From: an uncultured Lachnospiraceae bacterium
GTDB lineage: Bacteria; Bacillota; Clostridia; Lachnospirales; Lachnospiraceae
DNA length: 7,846 nucleotides
Assembly (NCBI GenBank): GCA_902473545.1
Contig: CABRSG010000110.1
Location: 1 to 7,846 of the forward strand
Reading direction: 5' to 3'
Part shown: in pieces, positions 1 to 6,259 of the stretch
How the letters are laid out: the number at the start of each line of letters is the position of its first letter
Numbering within the stretch: position 1 is the first letter of the stretch
Notes under the pieces: generated by a model
What the model saw: only the letters and a program-made list of their open reading frames with translations
The model's database searches: none
What the model was told of the DNA's origin: nothing
Translations under genes and position numbers: made by a program

Positions 1-116
1 GCAGTCTTAGCTCCGCAAGGAGCGGAACCGGAGCCTCAAAGAGGCGACGACTGCGCATGTGAGTGGAGTGCTGCGAATAACAGTACTATTCGCATCTCTT
101 CAGGGCGACACTGCGC
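1..116. repeat. Compound palindromic element overlapping the end of hflX
   Basis: This stretch is packed with stems. GCAGTC (1-6) pairs with GACTGC (49-54), enclosing two perfect hairpins: GCTCC/GGAGC (10-14 with 19-23, four-base loop) and GCCTC/GAGGC (33-37 with 41-45, three-base loop). This gives a cloverleaf-like fold. A further 8-bp stem, TGCGAATA/TATTCGCA, spans 72-94. Positions 35-56 and 96-116 form an imperfect direct repeat sharing GGCGAC and ACTGCGC blocks. The element runs into hflX: the last four codons (A-V-S-P) and the stop lie in the second direct-repeat copy. It may continue upstream of position 1. I infer a REP-like dispersed family; copy number cannot be judged from this window. 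Confidence 0.55.
72..94. other. Stem-loop just downstream of hflX
   Basis: A perfect 8-bp stem (72-79 with 87-94) with a 7-base loop begins six bases after the hflX stop codon on the minus strand. No uridine run follows on the minus strand, so it is not a classical intrinsic terminator. It could stabilise the mRNA 3' end or be one arm of the larger repeat element. Confidence 0.35.
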
Positions 117-1347
117 CGTAGATCTCCATCGGCACATAGGCGCGCACATAGATACCCTCCGCGCGGTATTCCTCCTCCAGAAGCTGCCCGTGTTTGCGGA
201 TGAGCTGAATCAGTCCGGCGTTATTGTAAGAATACAGGCGCTCGATCAGCACGTTTCGTTCATTTAAAATTTCTTCGAGAAGCGCTTTCAGCTCCTCCAG
301 ATTTGCTCCGTATTTCGCGGACACCGGCAGCACATGATCTGCCCGACGGTCGCGCAGCGCTTCCTCCGGCAGTGTTTTGTCCTGCTTGTTGAACAGCGTG
401 ACCATCGTCTTACCGGAAACGCCGAGGTTTTTCAATGTCTCATAAACCACAAGCATCTGCTGCTCCGCCTGCGGGTTGGAGGCGTCCACCACATGCAGAA
501 TAATATCGGCATATTTCGCCTCCTCCAGCGTGCTTCGGAACGCGTCGATCAGATGATGCGGCAGCTTTCGGATAAAGCCGACCGTGTCCGTCAGCAGCAT
601 TTCCTGTCCGGACGGAAGCTCCAGCACGCGCGTGGTCGGATCGAGCGTCGCAAACAGCTTGTCCTCCTCCAGCACCTGCGCCCCGGTAAGCGTATTTAAA
701 AGCGTCGATTTTCCCGCATTGGTATAGCCGACGATCGCCGCCACCGGCGTCTGCTGGCGGCTCCGTCTGCTTCTTGTAACCTCTCGGTGGCGCTTCACCT
801 CCGCCAGCTCGCGGTTTAACTGTGCGATGCGGTCCTTGATCAGACGGCGGTCCATCTCCAGCTTTTTCTCACCCGGACCTCTGGTGCCGATGCCGCCGCC
901 GAGACGGGACAGGGAATTGCGCAGTCCAACCAGACGTGCCTGGCGGTACTTTAGCTGCGCCAGCTCCACCTGGATTTTTCCCTCGCTGGTGGAGGCGCGC
1001 GCCGCGAAAATATCCAGAATGATCAGCGTCCGGTCCATCACCTTCATATCCAGTTCCTGCTGCAGATTATGAAGCTGGGCGGGCGAAAGCTCGTCGTCGC
1101 AGATCACGGCGTCCGCCTCCAGCGCGTAAGCCATCTCTTTTACTTCCTCTATTTTTCCTTTTCCGATGTAGGTGCCCGGATGGATCTGTTCGCGGTTCTG
1201 GATCATCTTTCCGACCGTAACCGCGCCCGCCGTCTTTGCAAGCTCCTCCAGCTCCGCCAGCGACTGCTCCGTATCATCGGTCTCCGTCACGCTGACGCCA
1301 AGTAAAATAACCCGTTCTTCGGGTGTTTCGATTTCAAATCCAGTCAT
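100..1347 (-). CDS. hflX: Ribosome-associated GTPase HflX
   Basis: HflX binds the 50S subunit and in several bacteria splits stalled or hibernating ribosomes in a GTP-dependent way. The 415-residue product is in the usual range. Visible features: N-terminal HflX domain (about 12-180) including the glycine-rich GGGIGTRGPGE segment (150-160), a charged helical linker to about 198, then the G domain with G1 GYTNAGKST (207-215), G2 around DPTTR (236-240), G3 DTVGF (254-258), G4 NKQD (320-323) and G5 SAK (343-345). A C-terminal domain ends in the family-typical YVPMEIYG. The start is the ATG at 1347, preceded by AAGGAG at 6-base spacing. The frame stays open upstream to 1680, but that part is antisense-like shadow inside the lipoprotein gene. 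The final residues A-V-S-P lie in the adjacent palindromic element, so the natural tail may have been replaced. Probably co-transcribed with the upstream lipoprotein gene. Confidence 0.97.
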   Translation of the reverse strand: MTGFEIETPEERVILLGVSVTETDDTEQSLAELEELAKTAGAVTVGKMIQNREQIHPGTYIGKGKIEEVKEMAYALEADAVICDDELSPAQLHNLQQELDMKVMDRTLIILDIFAARASTSEGKIQVELAQLKYRQARLVGLRNSLSRLGGGIGTRGPGEKKLEMDRRLIKDRIAQLNRELAEVKRHREVTRSRRSRQQTPVAAIVGYTNAGKSTLLNTLTGAQVLEEDKLFATLDPTTRVLELPSGQEMLLTDTVGFIRKLPHHLIDAFRSTLEEAKYADIILHVVDASNPQAEQQMLVVYETLKNLGVSGKTMVTLFNKQDKTLPEEALRDRRADHVLPVSAKYGANLEELKALLEEILNERNVLIERLYSYNNAGLIQLIRKHGQLLEEEYRAEGIYVRAYVPMEIYGAVSP

Positions 1348-1353
1348 GAAACG

Positions 1354-1360
1354 CTCCTTA
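1354..1360 (-). promoter_or_regulatory. hflX ribosome binding site fused to the upstream stop codon
   Basis: On the minus strand the TAA stop of the lipoprotein gene (1358-1360) runs directly into the Shine-Dalgarno site: TAAGGAG, then six bases, then the hflX ATG. Terminating ribosomes therefore finish on the site that recruits the next initiation, an arrangement that favours translational coupling. Confidence 0.8.
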
Positions 1361-2314
1361 TCTTGTACTGAGAAAATCGTATTCTTTCTTTCCTTTGGCA
1401 TCGTCCGGGTACAGCTCCATGAATTGTGCCGCGATTGCTTTTGCCGTCTCAAAGTCATGCTTGCGCTCATAAGCAACGATTTCATTATAGAGAAGATCGC
1501 GCTTTGCGCTCTCGCTTCCCTCCAGCGCAAGCCCGGTTTCCGCCGCCGATACCGCCGCGTCGTAGTTTTCATCTGCAAGCTCGCACAGCACAATGCCGTT
1601 GTAAGCCGCTGCTTCCTCGCCGTACTCCGCAATATACTGCTGATACACATTGCGCGCATGAACGCTGTCGTCCAGCGCAAGATATACCTCTCCCATCAGC
1701 ATCATCGCCTCTTTATGCTTTGCCTCGGCAGGTTTCGACAGCATTTCCTGGGCCTTTGCGTAATCGCCCAGATAAAAATAAATGCTGCCCTTCTGATAAT
1801 AGTCTTCCATATCTTCGTTTGGAATATTTAACGCTTTCTGCAAATATTCATCTCCGACCGCTGACTGGCTCTGCTCCTCATACTGTTTATAGATATCCAA
1901 AAACAGCCCGTAATCCTCCGGCGTCAGCAGTGATGCCGCGTCAAAATCCGCCTTCGCCAGCTCCGGTTCGCCAAGCTTTAAAAAGGCTGCGCCGCGCATA
2001 TAATAAGCGTCTGCGTTTTCCCCAAGCTCCAGAATCCGGCTGCAGGTGTTTTTTACCCCCTCAAAATCCGCCGTCTTAAACTGACACGCCGCCTCGTAAA
2101 GACTGATGTCAGTTTTCGTCTCCGGCATTTTTTCATCGCAGAGATTATACGCATTTTCAAACGCAGTAATCGCATTCTGATAATCCGCCTGCTCCATATA
2201 GCTGATGCCCTCATTGCGCGCAAGCTCCACCTCAGAAGGTCCTTTGTCTCTGCATCCGGCAAGCAGCACGCACATCGAAAGCACCGCCGCCAGTTTATAA
2301 AAACGAATTCTCAT
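1358..2314 (-). CDS. TPR-repeat lipoprotein
   Basis: Predicted surface-anchored lipoprotein of 318 residues made mostly of tetratricopeptide repeats, a scaffold for protein-protein contacts. The N terminus is a lipoprotein signal peptide: basic MRIRFYK, hydrophobic core, then lipobox LLAGC with the lipidated cysteine at residue 21. The mature part holds successive helix-pair repeats with TPR-like patterns, for example EGISYMEQADYQNAITAFENA, YYMRGAAFLKLGEPELAKADF and YQKGSIYFYLGDYAKAQEML. The start is the ATG at 2314, preceded by AGGGGAGG eight bases upstream. A longer in-frame reading to 2431 would bury the signal peptide and has no good ribosome site. It lies 10 bases before hflX and is expected to share its mRNA. 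The partner is unknown; a link with HflX is suggested only by co-transcription. Confidence 0.9.
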   Translation of the reverse strand: MRIRFYKLAAVLSMCVLLAGCRDKGPSEVELARNEGISYMEQADYQNAITAFENAYNLCDEKMPETKTDISLYEAACQFKTADFEGVKNTCSRILELGENADAYYMRGAAFLKLGEPELAKADFDAASLLTPEDYGLFLDIYKQYEEQSQSAVGDEYLQKALNIPNEDMEDYYQKGSIYFYLGDYAKAQEMLSKPAEAKHKEAMMLMGEVYLALDDSVHARNVYQQYIAEYGEEAAAYNGIVLCELADENYDAAVSAAETGLALEGSESAKRDLLYNEIVAYERKHDFETAKAIAAQFMELYPDDAKGKKEYDFLSTR

Positions 2315-2463
2315 CGCTGATTCCTCCCCTGCTGCATTTTCAGATATCCCTGTTCTCTCCGGCTTCAGGATCTCCATGCCGGAAACCCACAGGACCTGCC
2401 CCGGCAGCTCCTTTCGGATGCACGGCAACAAAAATGACTGCCGCAGTTTCCTGTGACAGCCAT

Positions 2464-2491
2464 ATCATACCATATTTTCCGCTTCTTTCAA
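2464..2491 (-). promoter_or_regulatory. Predicted promoter of the lipoprotein-hflX unit
   Basis: On the minus strand TTGAAA (2486-2491) and TATGAT (2464-2469) are separated by 16 bases, each one mismatch from the sigma-A consensus, and a TG lies one base before the -10 (extended -10). The predicted leader is about 140 bases. It contains a TCCGGC/GCCGGA stem of unknown role and no convincing upstream reading frame. Confidence 0.6.
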
Positions 2492-2504
2492 ACCCTTTTA
2501 TTTT

Positions 2505-2599
2505 CCGCGAGCAACGAGCCAAGCGGACATGCCTGCATGTCCATTTGGCAACTGCCGCGAGGGTCAAATACCTCGAGGCTTTACTGCGAGGTATTTGAC
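2505..2599. repeat. Two-hairpin palindromic element overlapping the end of putP
   Basis: There are two strong inverted repeats. The first is GCCAA (2518-2522) with TTGGC (2545-2549), enclosing GGACATGC (2525-2532) with GCATGTCC (2535-2542). The second is a perfect 13-bp stem, GTCAAATACCTCG (2563-2575) with CGAGGTATTTGAC (2587-2599), with an 11-base loop. The loop contains the putP stop codon, and the 2587-2599 arm encodes the S-N-T-S part of the putP C terminus. CCGCGAG occurs twice (2505-2511 and 2555-2561), flanking the first hairpin. No uridine tract follows on either strand, so it is not a textbook terminator. I infer a dispersed, REP-like intergenic element. Confidence 0.6.
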
Positions 2600-4119
2600 T
2601 TTCCGCGCACACGCTCAAATTCATCAAGAATGGATTTATCCGGCGCCGGGGTAAGAAGGCTTACCGCAATAATCGCAGCGAGCGCTACCAGGAATGCCGG
2701 AAGCAGCTCATAGATATTCCAGGCGCCGCCAAGCGGACGCACAAGATACTTCCACACAAAAATCATCACACCGCCTGCTATCATTCCCGCAAGCGCGCCG
2801 TATTTGTTGGAACGCTTCCAGAACAGTGCCGCAAGCACTACCGGACCGAAGGAAGCGCCGAAGCCCGCCCACGCAAAGGATACGATGCCAAACACAGAGC
2901 TGTTCGGATCTTTCGCCAGAAAAACACCGATCACCGCGATCACAAGCAATGTGATTCTCGCCGCCAGCATTCCGCTTTTGTCATCTTTTCCCAGACGCTC
3001 TCCGAGAAGGTCAGAGGACACTGCCGAGGATGCCGCCAGGAGCTGCGAATCCGCCGTAGACATGGTAGACGCCAGGATTCCCGCAAGTATCACGCCCGCC
3101 AGCAGCGCCGGAATCACACCGTACTGACTGAGCAGATCCGCGATTTTTACAATAATCGTCTCGGAATTAGAGCCTTCCAGAACCTCCAGCGCGCCAACCT
3201 TGCTCATTGTGTAACCGATAATACCGATTCCAACGCCCACTGCAAGTGAAATCACCACCCAGATGCTTGCCACCCTGCGGGACAGAGACAATTTGTTTTC
3301 GTCCTCAATCGCCATAAAGCGAAGCAGAATGTGCGGCATTCCAAAATAACCAAGCCCCCATGCCAGCATGGAGAAGATGGTAATCGTCCCATAAGGGCCT
3401 GCAGTCTGTGTGACCGGATCATAGGTCTGCGTGAAGGATAAATAGCCCGGCAGTGCTCTTGCATTCTCCGCAACCGCGCCGAAACCGCCTGCCACACTCA
3501 CGCCAAATACCAGCACGACAACCAGCGCAATGGACATAATAATACTCTGCACAAAGTCTGTGGTGGATGCCGCAAGAAAGCCGCCGAGCATGGTATAGCC
3601 CACAATAACGACTGCACTGACCACCATCGCCGTGAAGTAATCCACGCCAAACAGACTGGAAAACAGCTTTCCGCATGCCGCAAAACCGGAGGCTGTATAC
3701 GGAATAAAGAAAATAACAATAATAATTGCGGAAATCACCAGCAGCGCGCTTTTATCGTGATAACGATTCTTAAAAAACTGCGGCAGCGTGATAGAGTTCC
3801 CTGCTACATGAGAGTAACGGCGCAGACGCTTTGCCACTACAAGCCAGTTGATATAAGTACCAATCGCCAGACCAATCGCTGTCCATCCAGCGTCCGCAAC
3901 GCCGGTGAGATACGCAACGCCCGGCAGCCCCATCAGCAGCCAGCTGCTCATGTCCGATGCCTCAGCGCTCATCGCTGTGACAAATGGCCCCAACTTTCTT
4001 CCTCCCAGATAAAAGTCATCCGTGTTTTTGTTCTGCTTCGAACAGCGATAGCCTATGTAAAGCACCATCGCCAGATACGCGACTATCGCAATCAATATAC
4101 AAATTTTCGCTGTTGTCAT
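2581..4119 (-). CDS. putP: Sodium/proline symporter (SSF family)
   Basis: Integral membrane transporter predicted to import L-proline with sodium. The 512-residue product matches the usual PutP length of about 500. Visible: a first membrane helix (about 5-24), the motif FYLGGRKLGPFVTAMSAEASD (36-56) with D56 at the place of the sodium-linked aspartate of E. coli PutP, then SSWLLMGLPG. Many hydrophobic segments follow, consistent with about 13 helices. The STMSTADSQLL motif (351-361) has S354 and T355 at the positions of the sodium-binding Ser340/Thr341. The C-terminal tail is charged. The start is the ATG at 4119, with AGGGAGGAG a few bases upstream. Its last residues (SNTSQ) lie in a palindromic element. 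Proline specificity is inferred from family similarity; another SSF solute is possible but less likely. Confidence 0.93.
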   Translation of the reverse strand: MTTAKICILIAIVAYLAMVLYIGYRCSKQNKNTDDFYLGGRKLGPFVTAMSAEASDMSSWLLMGLPGVAYLTGVADAGWTAIGLAIGTYINWLVVAKRLRRYSHVAGNSITLPQFFKNRYHDKSALLVISAIIIVIFFIPYTASGFAACGKLFSSLFGVDYFTAMVVSAVVIVGYTMLGGFLAASTTDFVQSIIMSIALVVVLVFGVSVAGGFGAVAENARALPGYLSFTQTYDPVTQTAGPYGTITIFSMLAWGLGYFGMPHILLRFMAIEDENKLSLSRRVASIWVVISLAVGVGIGIIGYTMSKVGALEVLEGSNSETIIVKIADLLSQYGVIPALLAGVILAGILASTMSTADSQLLAASSAVSSDLLGERLGKDDKSGMLAARITLLVIAVIGVFLAKDPNSSVFGIVSFAWAGFGASFGPVVLAALFWKRSNKYGALAGMIAGGVMIFVWKYLVRPLGGAWNIYELLPAFLVALAAIIAVSLLTPAPDKSILDEFERVRGKSNTSQ

Positions 4120-4139
4120 AATCTTTCTCCTCCCTCTGG

Positions 4140-4195
4140 CAGCCACCCGGCTGTCTATATTGTGAGAGTATAACACAGCGTTTCCTGTACCGCAA
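4140..4195 (-). promoter_or_regulatory. Predicted putP promoter and leader hairpin
   Basis: On the minus strand TTGCGG (4190-4195), a 17-base spacer and TATACT (4167-4172) form a promoter. The weak -35 is offset by an extended -10 (TG one base before TATACT). The leader is about 40 bases and contains a 5-bp hairpin, CAGCC/GGCTG (4140-4144 with 4149-4153), just before the ribosome binding site. A regulatory role for this short hairpin is not shown. Confidence 0.6.
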
Positions 4196-4348
4196 GTAGA
4201 ACGAAGTTCAGACCAAATTCTATACTGTTTTTCATATTATCTTCATCTTTTCCTTTATTTAAAGTGTTTTTTGACAAGACGAAATAAAAAATATTTATTA
4301 TACGAAATTGTATTTTTTGTAATACACGCGCAAAGCGAATGACAACGG
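4196..4348. other. AT-rich spacer without a gene
   Basis: This spacer lies between the putP promoter and the 3' end of the nuclease-like gene. It is clearly more AT-rich than the flanking genes, with A and T runs at 4210-4320. I see no convincing GC-rich terminator hairpin for the nuclease-like gene; only weak AT stems such as GTATT/AATAC occur. Confidence 0.5.
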
Positions 4349-4633
4349 CTATTTTCCTGTAAGCCTTTCCGGTATCCCAAGCTCCTTCATCAGCTTTCTG
4401 CGGTAGACCTGATCCTCCGCTGCCCTCTGCAGATCCTCTGTGCGTCCGCTCTCCAGCAAAACACTTACCAGATTTCCCATAATCGTTTCGCCTCGCCTGA
4501 TCCCGCGTCTCTCGCCACGCCTTTCTCCACGCTTTTCTCCACGTTTTTCTCCAAGCTTTTCCCTTGCTGCAAATTCCTCTTCCAGTTTCTCCGCATATAT
4601 TTCCTCATATAATTCCTTCAGCGCCTCACACAT
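4349..4633 (-). CDS. Possible intragenic C-terminal protein of the nuclease-like gene
   Basis: Inside the nuclease-like gene, codon M215 (ATG at 4633) is preceded on the minus strand by AAGGAGG (4639-4645) at 5-base spacing, a better ribosome binding site than the one at the full-length start. Initiation there would give a 94-residue, same-frame protein holding the charged helix, the KRGE repeats and the C-terminal domain without the nuclease core. In E. coli Rpn systems a comparable intragenic C-terminal protein restrains the full-length nuclease. The counter-argument is that the same bases simply encode K-E-E-E, which often yields AAGGAGGAAGAA by chance. Confidence 0.35.
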   Translation of the reverse strand: MCEALKELYEEIYAEKLEEEFAAREKLGEKRGEKRGERRGERRGIRRGETIMGNLVSVLLESGRTEDLQRAAEDQVYRRKLMKELGIPERLTGK

Positions 4634-5275
4634 TTCTTCCTCCTTCATTCTCTCCCGGTTTGCCCGAATGATAATGTCCATCATTGACTGATAATCCACA
4701 GAATCCCGGTGTTTTTCGTAATCTCTGAGTACCATTTTAAGCTCTCCGGCATCCAGATCTCCCCGCAGGACGTACAGCCACAGATATTTTTCCGGATTCA
4801 GCCTGCGACTGACAATAATCTGTACCGGAAATCGGCTGCCTTCTAAATAATAAATTCCCGCCTCCTCCTTTTTCACCCGGATACCATACTGTTTCGCCAG
4901 ATGACGTACCAGCTTTACCGGATAACTGCTGCACACGAAGGTAATGGTAACCTCTGCCGGGTCAATTTCCAGTACCCGCCGCACATCCCCTATATAAAAG
5001 CACGCATAACCGTATACCTTATAAAAGTCGTTACAATTTAATTTGTCTGACGGTCCTTTATATTCTACTATATTGTGTTTTCTGAAAATCCTTCCGATGC
5101 TGTTTTGCATCTCATTTTCCGGATTATTCCTCGTAATCAGAACATCGATCTGTCTGGGTTTCGTCCCCAGATTATATTCCCTTTGTATCTGCAGGCTGCA
5201 CTGCTCTTTTTCCTCCATTGCTTTTAAAGCTGCGAAAAAAGCCGGGTGCCACTGCAGCGCTCTCTTCCGTCCCAT
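4349..5275 (-). CDS. PD-(D/E)XK nuclease-like protein with tetrapeptide-repeat tail (Rpn-like)
   Basis: The 308-residue protein has no signal peptide or membrane helix and is presumably cytoplasmic. Residues 33-75 carry a plausible PD-(D/E)XK core: D44 in RQIDVLI and E71-Y-K73 in IVEYKGP, followed by an alpha/beta region (about 84-170). A highly charged helical segment (about 183-240) leads into six KRGE-like tetrapeptides (240-263) and a short C-terminal domain. The nuclease core followed by charged, repeat-rich C terminus is the layout of Rpn/putative-transposase proteins, common in Clostridia; members are nucleases linked to recombination and phage defence. The N terminus is not a typical Rpn start, so family placement is by architecture. 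The ATG at 5275 has AAAGGGAG seven bases upstream. An internal start at 4633 is listed separately. The gene is somewhat AT-richer than its neighbours and has its own promoter. Confidence 0.75.
   Translation of the reverse strand: MGRKRALQWHPAFFAALKAMEEKEQCSLQIQREYNLGTKPRQIDVLITRNNPENEMQNSIGRIFRKHNIVEYKGPSDKLNCNDFYKVYGYACFYIGDVRRVLEIDPAEVTITFVCSSYPVKLVRHLAKQYGIRVKKEEAGIYYLEGSRFPVQIIVSRRLNPEKYLWLYVLRGDLDAGELKMVLRDYEKHRDSVDYQSMMDIIIRANRERMKEEEMCEALKELYEEIYAEKLEEEFAAREKLGEKRGEKRGERRGERRGIRRGETIMGNLVSVLLESGRTEDLQRAAEDQVYRRKLMKELGIPERLTGK
4487..4558 (-). repeat. Six 12-bp in-frame tandem units encoding KRGE-like tetrapeptides
   Basis: Six consecutive 12-base units encode KLGE, KRGE, KRGE, RRGE, RRGI and RRGE (residues 240-263). 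The units nearest the start of the array are almost identical at DNA level (variants of CGTGGAGAAA), while later ones have diverged. Because the unit is a multiple of three, slippage would change length by four residues without breaking the frame. Confidence 0.85.
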
Positions 5276-5465
5276 TTACGCGCTCCCTTTCGTCTCTGTT
5301 TTTTTGAGGGCGGCACGCTTCCGTTCTGCGCTCCCGCATCCCCCATAGCGGTACGTTCATTCCTGTAATAATGGCGAGATGCCAGAACTGTTACAAATGT
5401 TTTAGAGTTATTTTGATGATAACATATTCTTTTTGAAATGTCAATTATATTTTTTGTTTTTAAAA
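5276..5465 (-). other. Leader and promoter region of the nuclease-like gene
   Basis: The 3' part (5276-5360) is GC-rich and the 5' part (5380-5465) very AT-rich. It holds the promoter at 5416-5444 and a transcript leader of about 130 bases. Short open frames occur here, but none has both a good ribosome site and protein-like composition. Confidence 0.4.
5416..5444 (-). promoter_or_regulatory. Strong predicted promoter of the nuclease-like gene
   Basis: On the minus strand a perfect TTGACA (5439-5444), a 17-base spacer and TATCAT (5416-5421, one mismatch) form a near-consensus sigma-A promoter, with an extended -10 TG one base before the -10. This suggests the gene is transcribed independently of the upstream tetR. 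Confidence 0.75.
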
Positions 5466-5564
5466 TCATTTTTTATATTTCTCTTTTTGATTATAAATCT
5501 CTTTATCCGGTAACACACCGAACAGGACCAGGGGAACCAGAAAGAGTACGACACCTCTGTGCAT
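5466..5564 (-). CDS. Possible small membrane peptide downstream of tetR
   Basis: A 32-residue frame starts at ATG 5564, 12 bases after the tetR stop, with GGGGAAGGG immediately before it. The product has a basic start (MHRG), one hydrophobic stretch (about residues 4-18, VVLFLVPLVLFGVL) and a lysine-rich tail (NQKEKYKK). That is the layout of a single-pass small membrane protein. It would be co-transcribed with tetR. The ribosome site is rather close to the ATG, and chance or gene decay could also give such a frame, so the call is tentative. Confidence 0.3.
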   Translation of the reverse strand: MHRGVVLFLVPLVLFGVLPDKEIYNQKEKYKK

Positions 5565-5576
5565 CCCTTCCCCGGT

Positions 5577-6161
5577 TTACACCCGGAAATCCGCCAGCAG
5601 CATCGGAAGCATCCTCTGCGAATAGCTGCGCAAAGAGTATTCGCCGCCCGATATGCACCAATCGTAAAGGAAGGAGCGCTCGCAGAGCGCATAAATTTTT
5701 ACAATTTCTCCCGCCGAAACATCTGAACGGAGTTCTCCCCGTTCCTGCCCCTCCGATATGATCTGGCGGAGCAGCCGGTAATACAGACGATTGCGGTCAA
5801 GCAGAGATTTTTCACCGCGCGTAATGAGCTGCGTGGACAAAAGCCTCGCCAGCAGGTCAATGGATATACTGTCCTCTATCATCGTGAACAATTCATTATT
5901 CAAGTAGATCAGCTTTTCAAAGCTGTCCATGCTGTCATCCATCTGATCCAGCAGCTCCTCGTATTTTTCGTCAAACAGATATGCAAGCGTGCTTAAAAGA
6001 GCGTCCTTGCCGCTGAAGTAATGATAGAAGGAGCCTTTCGAGGTCTGCGCCGCACGGATAATTTCATCAACCGTAGTATCCTCATATCCCTGTTCATAGA
6101 AAAGCTTCCATGCCGCCGCTATGATTTTTCCTTTCGTGTTTCTCGTCTGTGTCTTTCGCAT
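5577..6161 (-). CDS. TetR/AcrR-family transcriptional regulator
   Basis: Predicted ligand-responsive DNA-binding repressor of 194 residues, a normal length for the family. The N-terminal TetR domain is clear: GKIIAAAWKLFYEQGYEDTTVDEII (helix 1 and start of the helix-turn-helix), then the recognition-helix signature TSKGSFYHYFSGKDALL (about 40-56). The remaining helices form the ligand/dimer domain, which does not reveal the ligand. The start is the ATG at 6161 with a modest GGGGGA site upstream. The gene is divergent from the alpha/beta hydrolase gene, and the 134-base gap between them holds symmetric promoters, so it probably represses itself and the hydrolase. Confidence 0.95.
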   Translation of the reverse strand: MRKTQTRNTKGKIIAAAWKLFYEQGYEDTTVDEIIRAAQTSKGSFYHYFSGKDALLSTLAYLFDEKYEELLDQMDDSMDSFEKLIYLNNELFTMIEDSISIDLLARLLSTQLITRGEKSLLDRNRLYYRLLRQIISEGQERGELRSDVSAGEIVKIYALCERSFLYDWCISGGEYSLRSYSQRMLPMLLADFRV

Positions 6162-6185
6162 AATATCCCCCGTTTCTTTCTTTTC

Positions 6186-6213
6186 ATTATGCCAAAAATA
6201 CGCGCAATGTCAA
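6186..6213 (-). promoter_or_regulatory. Predicted tetR promoter
   Basis: On the minus strand TTGACA (6208-6213) is followed after 16 bases by CATAAT (6186-6191). The -35 lies within the central inverted repeat and the -10 within the outer one, so a repressor bound there would block initiation. Confidence 0.7.
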
Positions 6214-6230
6214 TCATCTTCACGCCCGGA

Positions 6231-6259
6231 TTGACATTTTCTTTTTTTCGATACATAAT
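6231..6259 (+). promoter_or_regulatory. Predicted promoter of the alpha/beta hydrolase gene
   Basis: Perfect TTGACA (6231-6236), 17-base spacer and CATAAT (6254-6259, one mismatch). The leader to the ATG is about 30 bases and carries AAAGGAG (6279-6285). Confidence 0.75.

Noticed and set aside
334..1305. Several plus-strand frames antisense to hflX
   Set aside because: They are arginine-, serine- and cysteine-rich shadow translations of a well-conserved gene, without ribosome sites.
1348..1680. N-terminal extension of the hflX frame
   Set aside because: It overlaps the lipoprotein gene, its composition is not protein-like, and the ATG at 1347 has an ideal ribosome site and begins the HflX homology.
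2315..2431. N-terminal extension of the lipoprotein frame
   Set aside because: It would place 39 residues before a clear lipoprotein signal peptide and has no good start site.
2505..2599. Intrinsic terminator for putP
   Set aside because: The stems are strong, but no uridine run follows on the minus strand and one arm lies within the coding sequence; a repeat element fits better.
4271..4301. Plus-strand TTGACA followed by TATTAT
   Set aside because: The 19-base spacing is long and there is no plus-strand gene downstream; it would only run antisense to the nuclease-like gene. Probably a chance match in AT-rich DNA.
4487..4558. CRISPR-like tandem repeats
   Set aside because: The units are contiguous, 12 bases long, in frame and lack spacers; they are coding repeats.
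5172..5360. 62-residue minus-strand frame overlapping the start of the nuclease-like gene
   Set aside because: It overlaps the real start in another frame, its composition is biased and it resembles no protein I recognise.
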